Positions 1-8,370 of a DNA stretch of 64,000 nucleotides are shown here, in pieces. This DNA comes from Streptomyces zhaozhouensis. Its GTDB lineage: Bacteria; Actinomycetota; Actinomycetes; Streptomycetales; Streptomycetaceae. Position 1 is the first letter of the stretch, and each line of letters starts with the position of its first letter. Under the pieces are notes generated by a model that saw nothing but the letters and a program-made list of their open reading frames with translations, had not been told where the DNA came from and ran no database searches. Position numbers and translations under genes: made by a program. The stretch is from NCBI RefSeq assembly GCF_900230195.1, contig NZ_OCNE01000001.1, positions 620,001-684,000 on the forward strand. Reading direction: 5' to 3'.

Positions 1-45
1 GAGACCAGGGCAGTCGCCGCCGGCGGTGAGAACTCCGATGCGCAT
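1..45 (-). CDS. pfkA: 6-phosphofructokinase, N-terminal 15 codons only
   Basis: Only the start of this gene lies in the window; it runs off the left edge on the minus strand. The visible peptide MRIGVLTAGGDCPGL is the classic N-terminus of ATP- or PPi-dependent 6-phosphofructokinase, with the GGDCPG glycine-rich phosphate-binding loop. A purine-rich AGGAAAG lies about 12 nt upstream of the ATG. The enzyme phosphorylates fructose-6-phosphate in glycolysis. It diverges from pta-ackA-pyk, an arrangement I recall from Streptomyces coelicolor (pfkA3 next to pta). The phosphoryl donor cannot be judged from 15 residues. Confidence 0.85.
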   Translation of the reverse strand, partial: MRIGVLTAGGDCPGL

Positions 46-148
46 TTTGGGACCGCTCTTTCCTCGTTGGCGCTGTTGGGGATGAGGGTGACCGGCCTCG
101 CCTTCGGGGCCGTTCGGATTGTTTCACGAGAGGCTGGGTGACGACGAA

Positions 149-162
149 CGTCGCCGGCGACG
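149..162. promoter_or_regulatory. 14-bp palindrome in the pfkA/pta divergent region
   Basis: CGTCGCCGGCGACG is a perfect palindrome midway between the divergent pfkA and pta starts. The position fits an operator shared by both genes. The sequence is pure GC-rich and could be chance, and no regulator is suggested by the neighbours. Confidence 0.25.
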
Positions 163-283
163 GCCGGGGGAAGCCACCGCGCCCGCCGGGCGAGCGCCGG
201 GTTACGGTCAGGCGGAGGAGCGGCGTCGCCGGCCGGTGGGCCGGCGCGGGCCCGCCGAGTAGCGCGAGGAGAGGGAGGGGAAC

Positions 284-2425
284 GTGCCAGGCAGCGTGTA
301 TGTGACCGGCATCGGCCGGGGCGACGGCCGCCAGCTGGTGGAGCTGGGCGTGATGGAGCTGTTGACCAGGACGGTCGACCGGGTCGGGCTCTTCCGGCCG
401 CTCGCGCACGACGGCCGCTCCGACCAGGTGGTGGAGCTGCTGCGGGCCCGCTACCGGCTGAGCCAGCCGGCCGACGAGATACTCGGCCTCGACTACCAGC
501 GGGCCGCCGCGCTGCTGGCCGAGCGGGGGATGGACGAGCTGGTCACCGAGCTGGTGCGGCGCTACCACCGGGTGGCCGACGCCTACGAGGTGGTCCTGGT
601 GCTGGGCACCGACTACGCCGACACCCAGCTGCCGGCCGAACTGACGCTCAACGCCCGGCTGGCCAACGAGTTCGGCGCGCCCGTGCTGCCCGTCGTCGCC
701 GGTGTCGACCAGGACGGCGAGGCCATCGCCGCCGAGGTGCGCAACGCGCACAACGCGTTCGCCGCCCTCGGCTGCGACGTGCTGGCGATGGTCGCCAACC
801 GGGTCCCGGACGCCGAGACCGGCGCGACGCTGGAGGCGCTGGCCGACCGGCTGCCGGTGCCGGTCTCGGTGCTGCCGGACGACCCGACGCTGGCCGCGCC
901 GACGGTGGCGCAGGTCGCCAGGGCGCTCGGCGCGGAGACGGTGCTGGGGGACCACGCGGGGCTGGCGAGGGACGTGCGGGACTTCGTCTTCGGCGGGGCG
1001 ACGCTGCCGACGTTCCTCGCCGCCCTGACCGAGGGCGCCCTGGTGATCACCCCGGGGGACCGGGCGGATCTGCTGGTGGGCGCGCTGGCCGCGCACTCGG
1101 CGGGTTCGCCGCCGATCGCCGGCGTGCTGCTGACGTTGGGCGAACGGCCGGACGAGGCGACGACGAGGCTGGCGGCGCGGCTGGCGCCGGGGACGCCGGT
1201 GCTGTCGGTGGCGGCGGGTTCGTTCGTCACCGCGACGGAGCTGTCCGGGCTTGAGGGCCAGTTGACGGCGGCGACGCCGCGCAAGGCGGAGCTGGCGCTC
1301 GGCCTCTTCGAGACCCATGTGGACACCGCCGCGCTCGCCGGGCGGCTGGCGGTGGCGCGCGGGGACCGGGTGACGCCGATGATGTTCGAGCACGGCCTGA
1401 TCGAGCGGGCCCGCACCGACCGGCGCCACGTGGTGCTGCCCGAGGGCACCGAGGAGCGCGTGCTGCGCGCCGCCGAGGTACTGCTGCGGCGCGGCGTCTG
1501 TGACCTGACGCTGCTCGGCGAGGAGCCGGCCGTCCGCCGCCGCGCCGCCGAACTCGGCCTCGACCTGGCCCTGTTGGGCGCGGACGAGGCGGCCGAGGGC
1601 ACCGGGCCCGTGGCGCGGGTGGTGGACCCGGTGGCCTCACCGCTGCGCGAGCGCTTCGCCGAGGTCTACGCGCGGCTGCGGGCGCACCGGGGGGTCAGCG
1701 AGGAGCTGGCGTACGACGTCGTCTCGGACGTCTCCTACTTCGGCACGCTGATGGTCAACGAGGGCCTGGCCGACGGCATGGTCTCCGGCGCCGCGCACTC
1801 GACGGCGGCCACCATCAGGCCGGCGTTCGAGGTGATCCGCACCAAGCCGGACGCGGCGATCGTCTCCTCCGTCTTCTTCATGTGCCTGGCCGACCGGGTG
1901 CTGGTCTACGGGGACTGCGCGGTCAACCCGGACCCGGACGCGGCCCAGCTCGCGGACATCGCGGTCCAGTCGGCGCGGACGGCGGCGGAGTTCGGGGTCG
2001 AGCCCCGGGTGGCGATGCTCTCCTACTCGACGGGCACCTCGGGCTCCGGCCCCGACGTCGACAAGGTGCGGGAGGCCACCGAGCTGGTGCGGGCGGCCAG
2101 GCCCGAGCTGCTGGTGGAGGGCCCGATCCAGTACGACGCGGCCGTCGAGCCCTCGGTGGCGGCGACCAAGCTGCCGGAGTCGGAGGTCGCCGGCCAGGCC
2201 ACGGTGCTGGTCTTCCCGGACCTCAACACCGGCAACGCCACCTACAAGGCGGTGCAGCGCTCGGCCGGCGCCGTCGCCGTCGGCCCGGTGCTCCAGGGGC
2301 TGCGCAAGCCGGTCAACGACCTGTCGCGCGGCGCGCTGGTGCAGGACATCGTCAACACGGTGGCGATCACCGCCGTCCAGGCCCAGGAGGCCGCCGCCCG
2401 GACCCGAAAGGACGCCTCGGCGTGA
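284..2425 (+). CDS. pta: phosphate acetyltransferase (long form)
   Basis: Interconverts acetyl-CoA plus phosphate with acetyl phosphate plus CoA in the cytoplasm, the first step of the Pta-AckA acetate pathway. The 713 residues match the long-form enzymes of about 700 residues: an N-terminal P-loop-like domain whose phosphate loop is degenerate (GIGRGDGRQ, no GKT), a middle DRTGG-like region, and a C-terminal PTA/PTB catalytic domain from about residue 385. The catalytic domain shows FFMCLADRVLVYGDCAVNPD, SYSTGTSGSG and FPDLNTGN. The GTG start follows a GAGGGAGGGG ribosome site by about 4 nt. The stop overlaps the ackA start by 4 nt, so the two are translationally coupled. Confidence 0.96.
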   Translation: MPGSVYVTGIGRGDGRQLVELGVMELLTRTVDRVGLFRPLAHDGRSDQVVELLRARYRLSQPADEILGLDYQRAAALLAERGMDELVTELVRRYHRVADAYEVVLVLGTDYADTQLPAELTLNARLANEFGAPVLPVVAGVDQDGEAIAAEVRNAHNAFAALGCDVLAMVANRVPDAETGATLEALADRLPVPVSVLPDDPTLAAPTVAQVARALGAETVLGDHAGLARDVRDFVFGGATLPTFLAALTEGALVITPGDRADLLVGALAAHSAGSPPIAGVLLTLGERPDEATTRLAARLAPGTPVLSVAAGSFVTATELSGLEGQLTAATPRKAELALGLFETHVDTAALAGRLAVARGDRVTPMMFEHGLIERARTDRRHVVLPEGTEERVLRAAEVLLRRGVCDLTLLGEEPAVRRRAAELGLDLALLGADEAAEGTGPVARVVDPVASPLRERFAEVYARLRAHRGVSEELAYDVVSDVSYFGTLMVNEGLADGMVSGAAHSTAATIRPAFEVIRTKPDAAIVSSVFFMCLADRVLVYGDCAVNPDPDAAQLADIAVQSARTAAEFGVEPRVAMLSYSTGTSGSGPDVDKVREATELVRAARPELLVEGPIQYDAAVEPSVAATKLPESEVAGQATVLVFPDLNTGNATYKAVQRSAGAVAVGPVLQGLRKPVNDLSRGALVQDIVNTVAITAVQAQEAAARTRKDASA

Positions 2426-3624
2426 AAGCCACTCAGGTGCTGGTGCTCAACTCCGGCTCCTCCTCGCTGAAGTACCAGCTGCTGGAGATGGCCGACGGCA
2501 GCCGGCTGGCCTCCGGGCTGGTGGAGCGGATCGGGGAGCAGGGCACCGGCCGGCTGGTCCACACCCCGGCCGGCGGGGAGCGCAGGGAGCGCGCGCTCTC
2601 GGTGCCGGACCACGCGGCGGCGCTGCGCGCGGCCGGCGAGGAGCTGGCCGCCGACGGCACCGGTCTCGACTCGCCCCGGCTGGCGGCGGTCGGCCACCGG
2701 GTGGTGCACGGCGGGCGGTCGTTCACCGAGCCGACGCTGGTGGACGACCGGGTGCTGGCGGAGATCGAGCGGCTGGTGCCCCTGGCTCCGCTGCACAACC
2801 CGGCGAACCTGGCGGGCATCCGCACCGCCCGCGCCCTCAACCCGGAGCTGCCGCAGGTGGCGGTCTTCGACACCGCGTTCCACACCACCATCCCCGACCA
2901 CGCGGCGTGCTACGCGATCGACGCCGACGTGGCGGCCGCGCACCGGGTGCGCCGCTACGGCTTCCACGGCACGTCGCACGCGTTCGTCTCGCGCGCGACG
3001 GCCGCGCTGCTGGACCGCCGCCCCGAGGAGGTCAACGTCATCACGCTGCACCTGGGCAACGGCGCCTCGGCGGCGGCGGTGGCCGGCGGGCGGTGTGTGG
3101 ACACCTCGATGGGGCTGACGCCGCTGGAGGGACTGGTGATGGGGACCCGGTCGGGGGACGTGGACCCGGCGGTCGTCTTCCACCTGCACCGGGTGGCGGG
3201 CATGTCCGTGGACGAGATCGACGAGCTGCTCAACTCCCGTTCCGGGCTGCGGGGGTTGTGCGGGGACAACGACATGCGCGAGGTGGTGCGCCGGATGGAC
3301 GAGGGCGACGGGCGCGCGCGGCTGGCGTTCGACGTGTACGCGCACCGGCTGCGTTCCTACATCGGCGCCTACTTCGCGGTGCTGGGCCGGGTCGACGCGG
3401 TGACCTTCACGGCCGGGGTCGGCGAGAACGCCTCCCGCGTGCGAACGGCCGCCGTCGCCGGCCTTGACGCGCTGGGGCCCGTCGTCGACGAACGGCTGAA
3501 CACCGCCGCCGACCGCGGCCCCCGGCTGATCTCCCCGGAGTACGCTCGGGTCGCGGTCGCCGTGGTGCCGACGGACGAGGAACTGGAGATCGCGACCCAG
3601 GCGTTCGCGCTGGTCAACGCCTGA
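2422..3624 (+). CDS. ackA: acetate kinase
   Basis: Converts acetyl phosphate and ADP to acetate and ATP (reversible), completing the Pta-AckA pathway. The 400-residue length is normal. Family signatures are present: VLNSGSSSLKYQL at the N-terminus, GHRVVHGG, YGFHGTSH, HLGNGAS and FTAGVGENA near the C-terminus, which form the ASKHA nucleotide and acetate site. The GTG start at 2422 sits inside the pta stop (GTGA overlap) with an AAAGGA ribosome site inside the pta 3' end. A longer same-frame reading upstream lies inside pta and is not used. Confidence 0.96.
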   Translation: MKATQVLVLNSGSSSLKYQLLEMADGSRLASGLVERIGEQGTGRLVHTPAGGERRERALSVPDHAAALRAAGEELAADGTGLDSPRLAAVGHRVVHGGRSFTEPTLVDDRVLAEIERLVPLAPLHNPANLAGIRTARALNPELPQVAVFDTAFHTTIPDHAACYAIDADVAAAHRVRRYGFHGTSHAFVSRATAALLDRRPEEVNVITLHLGNGASAAAVAGGRCVDTSMGLTPLEGLVMGTRSGDVDPAVVFHLHRVAGMSVDEIDELLNSRSGLRGLCGDNDMREVVRRMDEGDGRARLAFDVYAHRLRSYIGAYFAVLGRVDAVTFTAGVGENASRVRTAAVAGLDALGPVVDERLNTAADRGPRLISPEYARVAVAVVPTDEELEIATQAFALVNA

Positions 3625-3631
3625 ACTCCGC

Positions 3632-3637
3632 TAGCCT
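3632..3637 (+). promoter_or_regulatory. possible pyk -10 element
   Basis: TAGCCT lies in the 60-bp gap between ackA and pyk, about 47 nt upstream of the chosen pyk ATG. No good -35 is visible at standard spacing, so pyk may be read both from here and by read-through from pta-ackA. Confidence 0.3.
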
Positions 3638-3684
3638 GAGCCCGCCATTATTCCCACATGGAACAAAATGAGAGGATCGCTTTC

Positions 3685-5115
3685 ATGCGCCGCTCCAAAA
3701 TCGTCTGCACCCTGGGTCCCGCCGTCGACTCCTTCGAGAACCTGAAGTCGCTGATCGATGCCGGCATGAACGTGGCACGCTTCAACTTCAGCCACGGCAG
3801 CCACGAGGAGCACGAGGAGCGCTACCACCGACTCCGCAAGGCGAGCGAGGAGACCGGCCGCCCGATCGGGGTGCTGGCCGACCTCCAGGGGCCGAAGATC
3901 CGTCTGGAGACCTTCGCCAACGGGCCGGTGGAGCTGACGCGCGGCGACGAGTTCACCATCACCACCGAGGACGTCCCCGGCGACCGCTCGATCTGCGGCA
4001 CCACCTACAAGGGGCTGCCCGGCGACGTCGCCAAGGGCGAGTCGATCCTGATCAACGACGGCAACGTCTCGCTCCAGGTGCTGGAGGTGGACGGTCCCCG
4101 GGTGCGCACCATCGTCATCGAGGGCGGCGTGATCTCCGACCACAAGGGCATCAACCTGCCCGGCGTCGCGGTCAACGTGCCGGCGCTCTCCGAGAAGGAC
4201 GTCGAGGACCTGGAGTTCGCGCTCCGGCTCGGCGCCGACATGGTGGCGCTCTCCTTCGTCCGCAACGCCGACGACGTGCGGGACGTGCACCGGGTGATGG
4301 ACCGGGTGGGCCGCCGGGTGCCGGTGATCGCCAAGGTCGAGAAGCCGCAGGCCGTGGAGAACATGGAGGAGGTCGTCCTCGCCTTCGACGGGGTGATGGT
4401 GGCCCGTGGCGACCTGGCCGTGGAGTACCCGCTGGAGCAGGTGCCCATGGTGCAGAAGCGGCTGATCGACCTCTGCCGCCGCAACGCCAAGCCGGTGATC
4501 GTGGCGACCCAGATGATGGAGTCGATGATCACCAACTCGCGCCCGACCCGCGCCGAGGCGTCCGACGTGGCCAACGCGATCCTGGACGGCGCGGACGCGG
4601 TGATGCTCTCGGCGGAGTCCTCGGTGGGGCGCTATCCGATCGAGACCGTCAAGACCATGTCGAAGATCGTGGTCGCCGCCGAGCAGGAGCTGCTCTCGCG
4701 CGGCCTCCAGCCGCTGGTGCCCGGCAAGAAGCCGCGCACCCAGGGCGGTTCCGTGGCCAGGGCGGCGGCCGAGATGGCGGACTTCCTGGACGCGCGGGCG
4801 CTGATCGCCTTCACCAAGTCGGGCGACACCGCCCGCCGTCTCTCCCGCTACCGGGCGGTGCAGCCGATCCTGGCGTTCACCACCGAGGCGTCCACCCGCA
4901 ACCAGCTGACGCTCAGCTGGGGGGTGGAGACCTTCGTGGTGCCGCTGGTCAACCACACGGACGAGATGGTCGAGCTGTGTGACGCCGAGCTCTCCCGGCT
5001 CAACCGCTACGAGACCGGCGACACCATGATCATCACGGCGGGTTCGCCCCCCGGCGTGCCCGGCACCACCAACATGGTCCGCGTCCACCACCTGGGCGGC
5101 CACGGCGGCGCCTGA
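3685..5115 (+). CDS. pyk: pyruvate kinase
   Basis: Transfers phosphate from phosphoenolpyruvate to ADP, the last step of glycolysis. From ATG 3685 the protein is 476 residues and begins MRRSKIVCTLGPAVDS, as expected for actinobacterial pyruvate kinases; AGAGGA lies 8 nt upstream. An in-frame ATG at 3658 would add nine residues without a comparable ribosome site. Conserved elements include NFSHGS near residue 35, the active-site block VIAKVEKPQ (catalytic Lys), MVARGDLAVE, and ATQMMESMI with PTRAEASDVANAI. It lies directly downstream of ackA, which ties glycolytic flux to acetate overflow. Allosteric control is not visible in the sequence. Confidence 0.96.
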   Translation: MRRSKIVCTLGPAVDSFENLKSLIDAGMNVARFNFSHGSHEEHEERYHRLRKASEETGRPIGVLADLQGPKIRLETFANGPVELTRGDEFTITTEDVPGDRSICGTTYKGLPGDVAKGESILINDGNVSLQVLEVDGPRVRTIVIEGGVISDHKGINLPGVAVNVPALSEKDVEDLEFALRLGADMVALSFVRNADDVRDVHRVMDRVGRRVPVIAKVEKPQAVENMEEVVLAFDGVMVARGDLAVEYPLEQVPMVQKRLIDLCRRNAKPVIVATQMMESMITNSRPTRAEASDVANAILDGADAVMLSAESSVGRYPIETVKTMSKIVVAAEQELLSRGLQPLVPGKKPRTQGGSVARAAAEMADFLDARALIAFTKSGDTARRLSRYRAVQPILAFTTEASTRNQLTLSWGVETFVVPLVNHTDEMVELCDAELSRLNRYETGDTMIITAGSPPGVPGTTNMVRVHHLGGHGGA

Positions 5116-5142
5116 GCCGCCCCGCGCCGCTCGCTCCGCACA

Positions 5143-5188
5143 CGGCTTCCCCGCCGCTTCCGAGGGTTCGGGAGCGGCGGGGAAGCCG
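5143..5188. terminator. bidirectional hairpin terminator after pyk
   Basis: A 16-bp perfect stem (left arm 5143-5158, right arm 5173-5188, 14-nt loop) sits between the convergent pyk and the 5230-6642 gene. It is followed by GTTTGTG rather than a long T run, as is common in high-GC actinobacteria. It can serve both genes. Confidence 0.8.
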
Positions 5189-5229
5189 TTTGTGCGGGGA
5201 CGGGGAGTCGGGGCCTTCCCTGCGGCCCG

Positions 5230-6642
5230 TCAGGGGACGGTGGGGCCGTCGGGCGTGGTGTAGGTGTGCATCCCCTCCATGGAGAGGGTGCCGCCGAACT
5301 GCCCGGCCTGGGTGACGAAGACGTCGGTGAAGTGGGCGATCGGCAGGTCCAGCGGCGGCTGGTGCTCGGCGTCGAAGGTCACCGGGATCACGCCGAAGAG
5401 GTTGCCCTCCAGCCGCTCGGTGTACATCGTCACCGTGCCGTCCCGGAAGGTCGAGTTGGAGCCGGGCGCGGTCGCCACGTGGTAGCGGATGCCGTCCTGG
5501 GCGTCGACGATCTGGTGCAGGTCGCCGATGTCCAGCTTGTCGGCGGTGAACTTGAGTACCTGCTTGACCGTCCCGTTGGCCGTCGTCACGTTGACCACGC
5601 CGTGGTAGCTGAGGCCGCGCAGGGTCAGATAGGTGGCGTCCAGGTACCAGGACTCGTCCGGCAGCGTCATCGCGGTCTGCTCGTCCTCGCCGGGCACCCG
5701 CTCCTCGGTGGGGCAGGGGAACGGCTCGCCGGCGCCGGGGATCGCGCCGGCCTCGGCCTCCTCGTCGGCGGCCCGGTCCTCCTCCTCGCGCGCGGCGGCC
5801 TCCTCTTCCTCCCTGGCGGCGGCCTCCGCCTCCTCGCGTTCGGCTTCCTCGCGTTCCGCCTCCTCGCGTTCGGCGCGCTCGGCCTCCTCCGCCTCGCGCC
5901 TGGCGGCTTCCTCCTCCTCGCGCTGGCGTTCGGCCTCCTCGGCCTCCCGCTCCTCCGCCTCGCGGCGCTCGGCCTCCTCCGCCGCGGCCCGCTCGGCCTC
6001 CTCCGCCTCCTCGGCTTCCTCGGCCTCGCGCTGGGCCTCGGCCAACTCCTCGCGCTCGCCGGGGGTCAGCAGGTCCCAGACGTCCTCGCCCAGGTCTGCG
6101 AGGCCCTGGCCCAGGCCCAGCGGGTCCCAGGGGTTGAACTCGTCCTCCTCCTCGCCCTCGTCCCGTTCGGGGGCGTCGCCGGCCGGCGGTGCCTCGTCGG
6201 CGGACTCGTCCGGGGCCTCCGGGGTCTCCGGCGCCTCGGCGGTACCGTCGGACGGCGGCTGCCCGGACGCGGACCCGTCGGTCTCCTCCGAGCCCTCCGC
6301 GTCCTCGGCGGCGTCCTCCTCGGTCCCGTCCGCCGGCTCCTCGGCGTCGTCCTCGGCGTCCTCGGCGTCTTCCTCGACCGCCGCGTCCTCGGCGTTCTCG
6401 GCGTCGTCCTCGGCGAGCGGCTCGTCGGGCATCTCGACGCAGGACTCACCCGCGAACGGGTTCTCCGGCTGCGAGTCGGCCTTGGCCAGCGGGGAGGTGA
6501 ACCCCATGCCCAGCAGCGCGGCCGAGGGCATCGCCGCCAGGGCGATCGCCTTGCCCACCGGCATGTGCAGCCGGCGGATCAGTGACCGCCGCGAGGCGAG
6601 CCGGGCCGCCTCGCCCGCGGCGGATATGTCTTCAGTCGGCAC
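5230..6642 (-). CDS. putative secreted or membrane-anchored protein with long Glu/Ala-rich coiled coil
   Basis: 470 residues, function unknown; similar Streptomyces proteins have been named hydrogenase expression protein without evidence. A basic N-terminus (RRSLIRRLH) and a hydrophobic stretch at about 27-50 suggest a signal peptide or anchor. Next come an acidic Asp/Glu/Ala segment (about 75-180), a charged Glu/Ala/Arg stretch predicted to be coiled coil (about 185-310), and a compact C-terminal domain from about 325 (DESWYLDATYLTLRG, HTYTTPDGP) that should be beta-rich. GTG 6642 has GAAGGGA upstream and overlaps the previous gene by 11 bp, so it is coupled to the DUF6114-type gene. The function may be envelope or spore-surface related, but that is inference. 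Confidence 0.75.
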   Translation of the reverse strand: MPTEDISAAGEAARLASRRSLIRRLHMPVGKAIALAAMPSAALLGMGFTSPLAKADSQPENPFAGESCVEMPDEPLAEDDAENAEDAAVEEDAEDAEDDAEEPADGTEEDAAEDAEGSEETDGSASGQPPSDGTAEAPETPEAPDESADEAPPAGDAPERDEGEEEDEFNPWDPLGLGQGLADLGEDVWDLLTPGEREELAEAQREAEEAEEAEEAERAAAEEAERREAEEREAEEAERQREEEEAARREAEEAERAEREEAEREEAEREEAEAAAREEEEAAAREEEDRAADEEAEAGAIPGAGEPFPCPTEERVPGEDEQTAMTLPDESWYLDATYLTLRGLSYHGVVNVTTANGTVKQVLKFTADKLDIGDLHQIVDAQDGIRYHVATAPGSNSTFRDGTVTMYTERLEGNLFGVIPVTFDAEHQPPLDLPIAHFTDVFVTQAGQFGGTLSMEGMHTYTTPDGPTVP

Positions 6643-7183
6643 GTTGGTTTCCCTTCCCCGTTCCCTCCCCGGACGCCGGCGCGGTGCTCCCGAAGGAGGC
6701 CAGCGCGCTGCCGGTGCCGGGCGTCGGAACCGGAGGCTCCCGGTCAGCGGTGTCGTCCGCCTCGTCCGCGGGCGAGGCGACGGGCTCGCCGGGCACCCAG
6801 GCGATGCTCATGCCACCGCCGACCATGCCGAAGACGAACCCCACGAGAAATCCGCCGAAGTTGGACACCACCAGTGAGACCAGCGACAGCAGGATGGCGG
6901 CGACGCCGGCGAATATGCGCGCCTGCGGCTGGAACCATATGGTCAGTCCGAGCACCACCAGCAGGATGCCGATCACCAGCGAACCGGCGCCGGCCGTGGT
7001 GGCCATCCGGATGGTCAGCTGCCCCAACGTCAGGTTGGCGTAAGGGAGATAGGCGATGGGCAGCCCGGCGATGATCGTGAACAGCCCGGCCCAGAACGGC
7101 CGTCCCCACCGGAAGCGGCGGAAGGCCAGCCTCCCCCGGGTGACGAACGACTCGGCGGGCGCGGCATCGATGTTGGTGCTCAC
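6632..7183 (-). CDS. DUF6114-type integral membrane protein
   Basis: 183 residues with about four membrane segments between residues 30 and 132, connected by very short loops, then a Pro/Asp/Glu-rich soluble tail. The pattern matches the small actinobacterial DUF6114 family as I remember it. GTG 7181-7183 has an AAGGGGAG ribosome site 8-9 nt upstream. The stop lies inside the next gene, indicating an operon, and the DUF6230-type gene lies 106 bp upstream on the same strand. I know of no experimentally assigned function; it may anchor or help export its secreted neighbours. Confidence 0.75.
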   Translation of the reverse strand: MSTNIDAAPAESFVTRGRLAFRRFRWGRPFWAGLFTIIAGLPIAYLPYANLTLGQLTIRMATTAGAGSLVIGILLVVLGLTIWFQPQARIFAGVAAILLSLVSLVVSNFGGFLVGFVFGMVGGGMSIAWVPGEPVASPADEADDTADREPPVPTPGTGSALASFGSTAPASGEGTGKGNQRAD

Positions 7184-7289
7184 GGCACGTACTCCCCTTG
7201 GCGCGGTTCAGTGGCGGGACGCACGATACGGCGGTGGCCCCTGGGGCAGAGGCAGGACCTCCGCCCTGCCCCAGGCGCGGTTCAGACCG

Positions 7290-7904
7290 TCAGAAGCACT
7301 CGTTCGCGCCTCGGTGCAGGGACAGGTCCAGGTCGCTGAGCTTGAAGGTCCCAGCGGAGGTCGCCCATGCGGTCTGGCGGACGTCGGTCAGGACCGCGCC
7401 GTCGGCCTGCTGGGCGAACGACCCGGGCAGCGTGCCGGCCTCGGGGGTGGGCCCCTTGGTCGTCTGGTCGGCGGCCACACCGATGTCGATGTTCCTGAAC
7501 TCGGCGTCCGCGTTGAGCTGCTCCAGGTCGATGAAGAGGTTGTCCGCCTCGACCGGGTTGTCCGGGTCGGAACCCGCGCCGATCTTGACGGTGACGTCCC
7601 CGAAGAACGGGACCGGCAGCACCACCGACTGGCACAGGTTGTTGATGGTGGCGTGGTCGAACGCGGAGACCGCGACCGGCCGTTCCTCACCGCCGGCCGG
7701 GGTGACCATGGCTCCGTACTGAACGAAGCCATCACCGTCCAGCTTGTCGACGCTGACCTTGAACTGCTGCCCCGAAACGGCGAACGAGGCGGCGAGTGCC
7801 CCCTGGGAGAGGGCGACGCCTATCGCAGCGGTAGCGGCCACGCTCGGCACCATGACCAGACCGAAACGCCGCCATCTGGTGCCGCCGCGAGCCTGTGACT
7901 CCAT
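7290..7904 (-). CDS. DUF6230-type secreted protein
   Basis: 204 residues. The N-terminus MESQARGGTRWRRFGL with two arginines before a hydrophobic run (VPSVAATAAIGVALSQGALA, cleaved near ALA-ASF) is a clear signal peptide. The mature part is beta-rich and Asp/Val/Gly-rich with FAVSGQQFKVSVDKLDGDGF near its start, as in the DUF6230 family, which is sometimes mislabelled cholesterol esterase. The ATG at 7904 is chosen for its strong AAGGAGG site 5-6 nt upstream; longer readings are not supported. It is first in the set with the DUF6114-type and Glu/Ala-rich genes. The assignment rests on remembered family resemblance. Confidence 0.75.
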   Translation of the reverse strand: MESQARGGTRWRRFGLVMVPSVAATAAIGVALSQGALAASFAVSGQQFKVSVDKLDGDGFVQYGAMVTPAGGEERPVAVSAFDHATINNLCQSVVLPVPFFGDVTVKIGAGSDPDNPVEADNLFIDLEQLNADAEFRNIDIGVAADQTTKGPTPEAGTLPGSFAQQADGAVLTDVRQTAWATSAGTFKLSDLDLSLHRGANECF

Positions 7905-8305
7905 GACTTCCTCCTTCTCGGACGAACATCTCCCTCGGAGCCGGCGATCGATGAGGTGTACCGCCCGGGAACCCCGGTGGGGAGAGGTGCGTTGTCCCCG
8001 ACAGATGCGCTGAGGGAGACAGCCACTGGCCGCCGGGAGACGGCCTTCGGTTGCGTGGCACACCGGCGTCGCCCGGGGCGACGTCGCACACCACGGCCGA
8101 CGCGTGGCCGAGTCGGCCCCGCCGATCGTGGTCTATCTCACGGCAGGACACAAGAGGTTCGTTACTTGCCAGTAATGGCGATATGCCGGAGCGGGGTGAA
8201 TCGTGTCCGTTCACCCACGCAGGGTGTCGACCCGAAAGCACCCCATAGCCGACCGAATCGCCCACAACTCCCGCACCTCACAGGGTTGCCCCCACTGAAT
8301 GTGAC
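7905..8305. other. non-coding leader/promoter region of the DUF6230-type gene
   Basis: About 400 bp without a convincing gene. It contains the inverted repeat TTACT-TGCC-AGTAA (8162-8175) and is less GC-rich around 8150-8200. It presumably carries the promoter of the three-gene set transcribed leftwards. No clear -35/-10 pair stands out. Confidence 0.5.
8162..8175. promoter_or_regulatory. TTACT-N4-AGTAA operator candidate
   Basis: A perfect inverted repeat TTACTTGCCAGTAA, in a locally AT-richer patch about 260 bp upstream of the DUF6230-type start. The shape (5-bp arms, 4-bp centre) resembles TetR-family operators. No regulator gene is adjacent. Confidence 0.4.
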
Positions 8306-8345
8306 GGCGGCCACGTTTACCAAGTTTTGGTAAAACGCGGCCGCC
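8306..8345 (-). terminator. long hairpin after the thioredoxin gene
   Basis: Nested arms GGCGGCC (8306-8312) / GGCCGCC (8339-8345) and TTTACCAA (8316-8323) / TTGGTAAA (8327-8334) form a stem of about 17 bp with one mismatch, one bulge and a 3-nt loop. It starts about 25 bp beyond the stop of the thioredoxin gene, as a rho-independent terminator without a T run would. The AT-rich inner palindrome could also be an operator for the downstream unit. Confidence 0.65.
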
Positions 8346-8370
8346 GGGGAACGGTTGAGAGCGGTACGGC

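Noticed and set aside
5266..6877. Plus-strand Leu/Gly- and Ser-rich frames opposite the Glu/Ala-rich gene
   Set aside because: Complement of GAG/GCC codon runs. The minus-strand gene has a signal peptide, a ribosome site and operon context.
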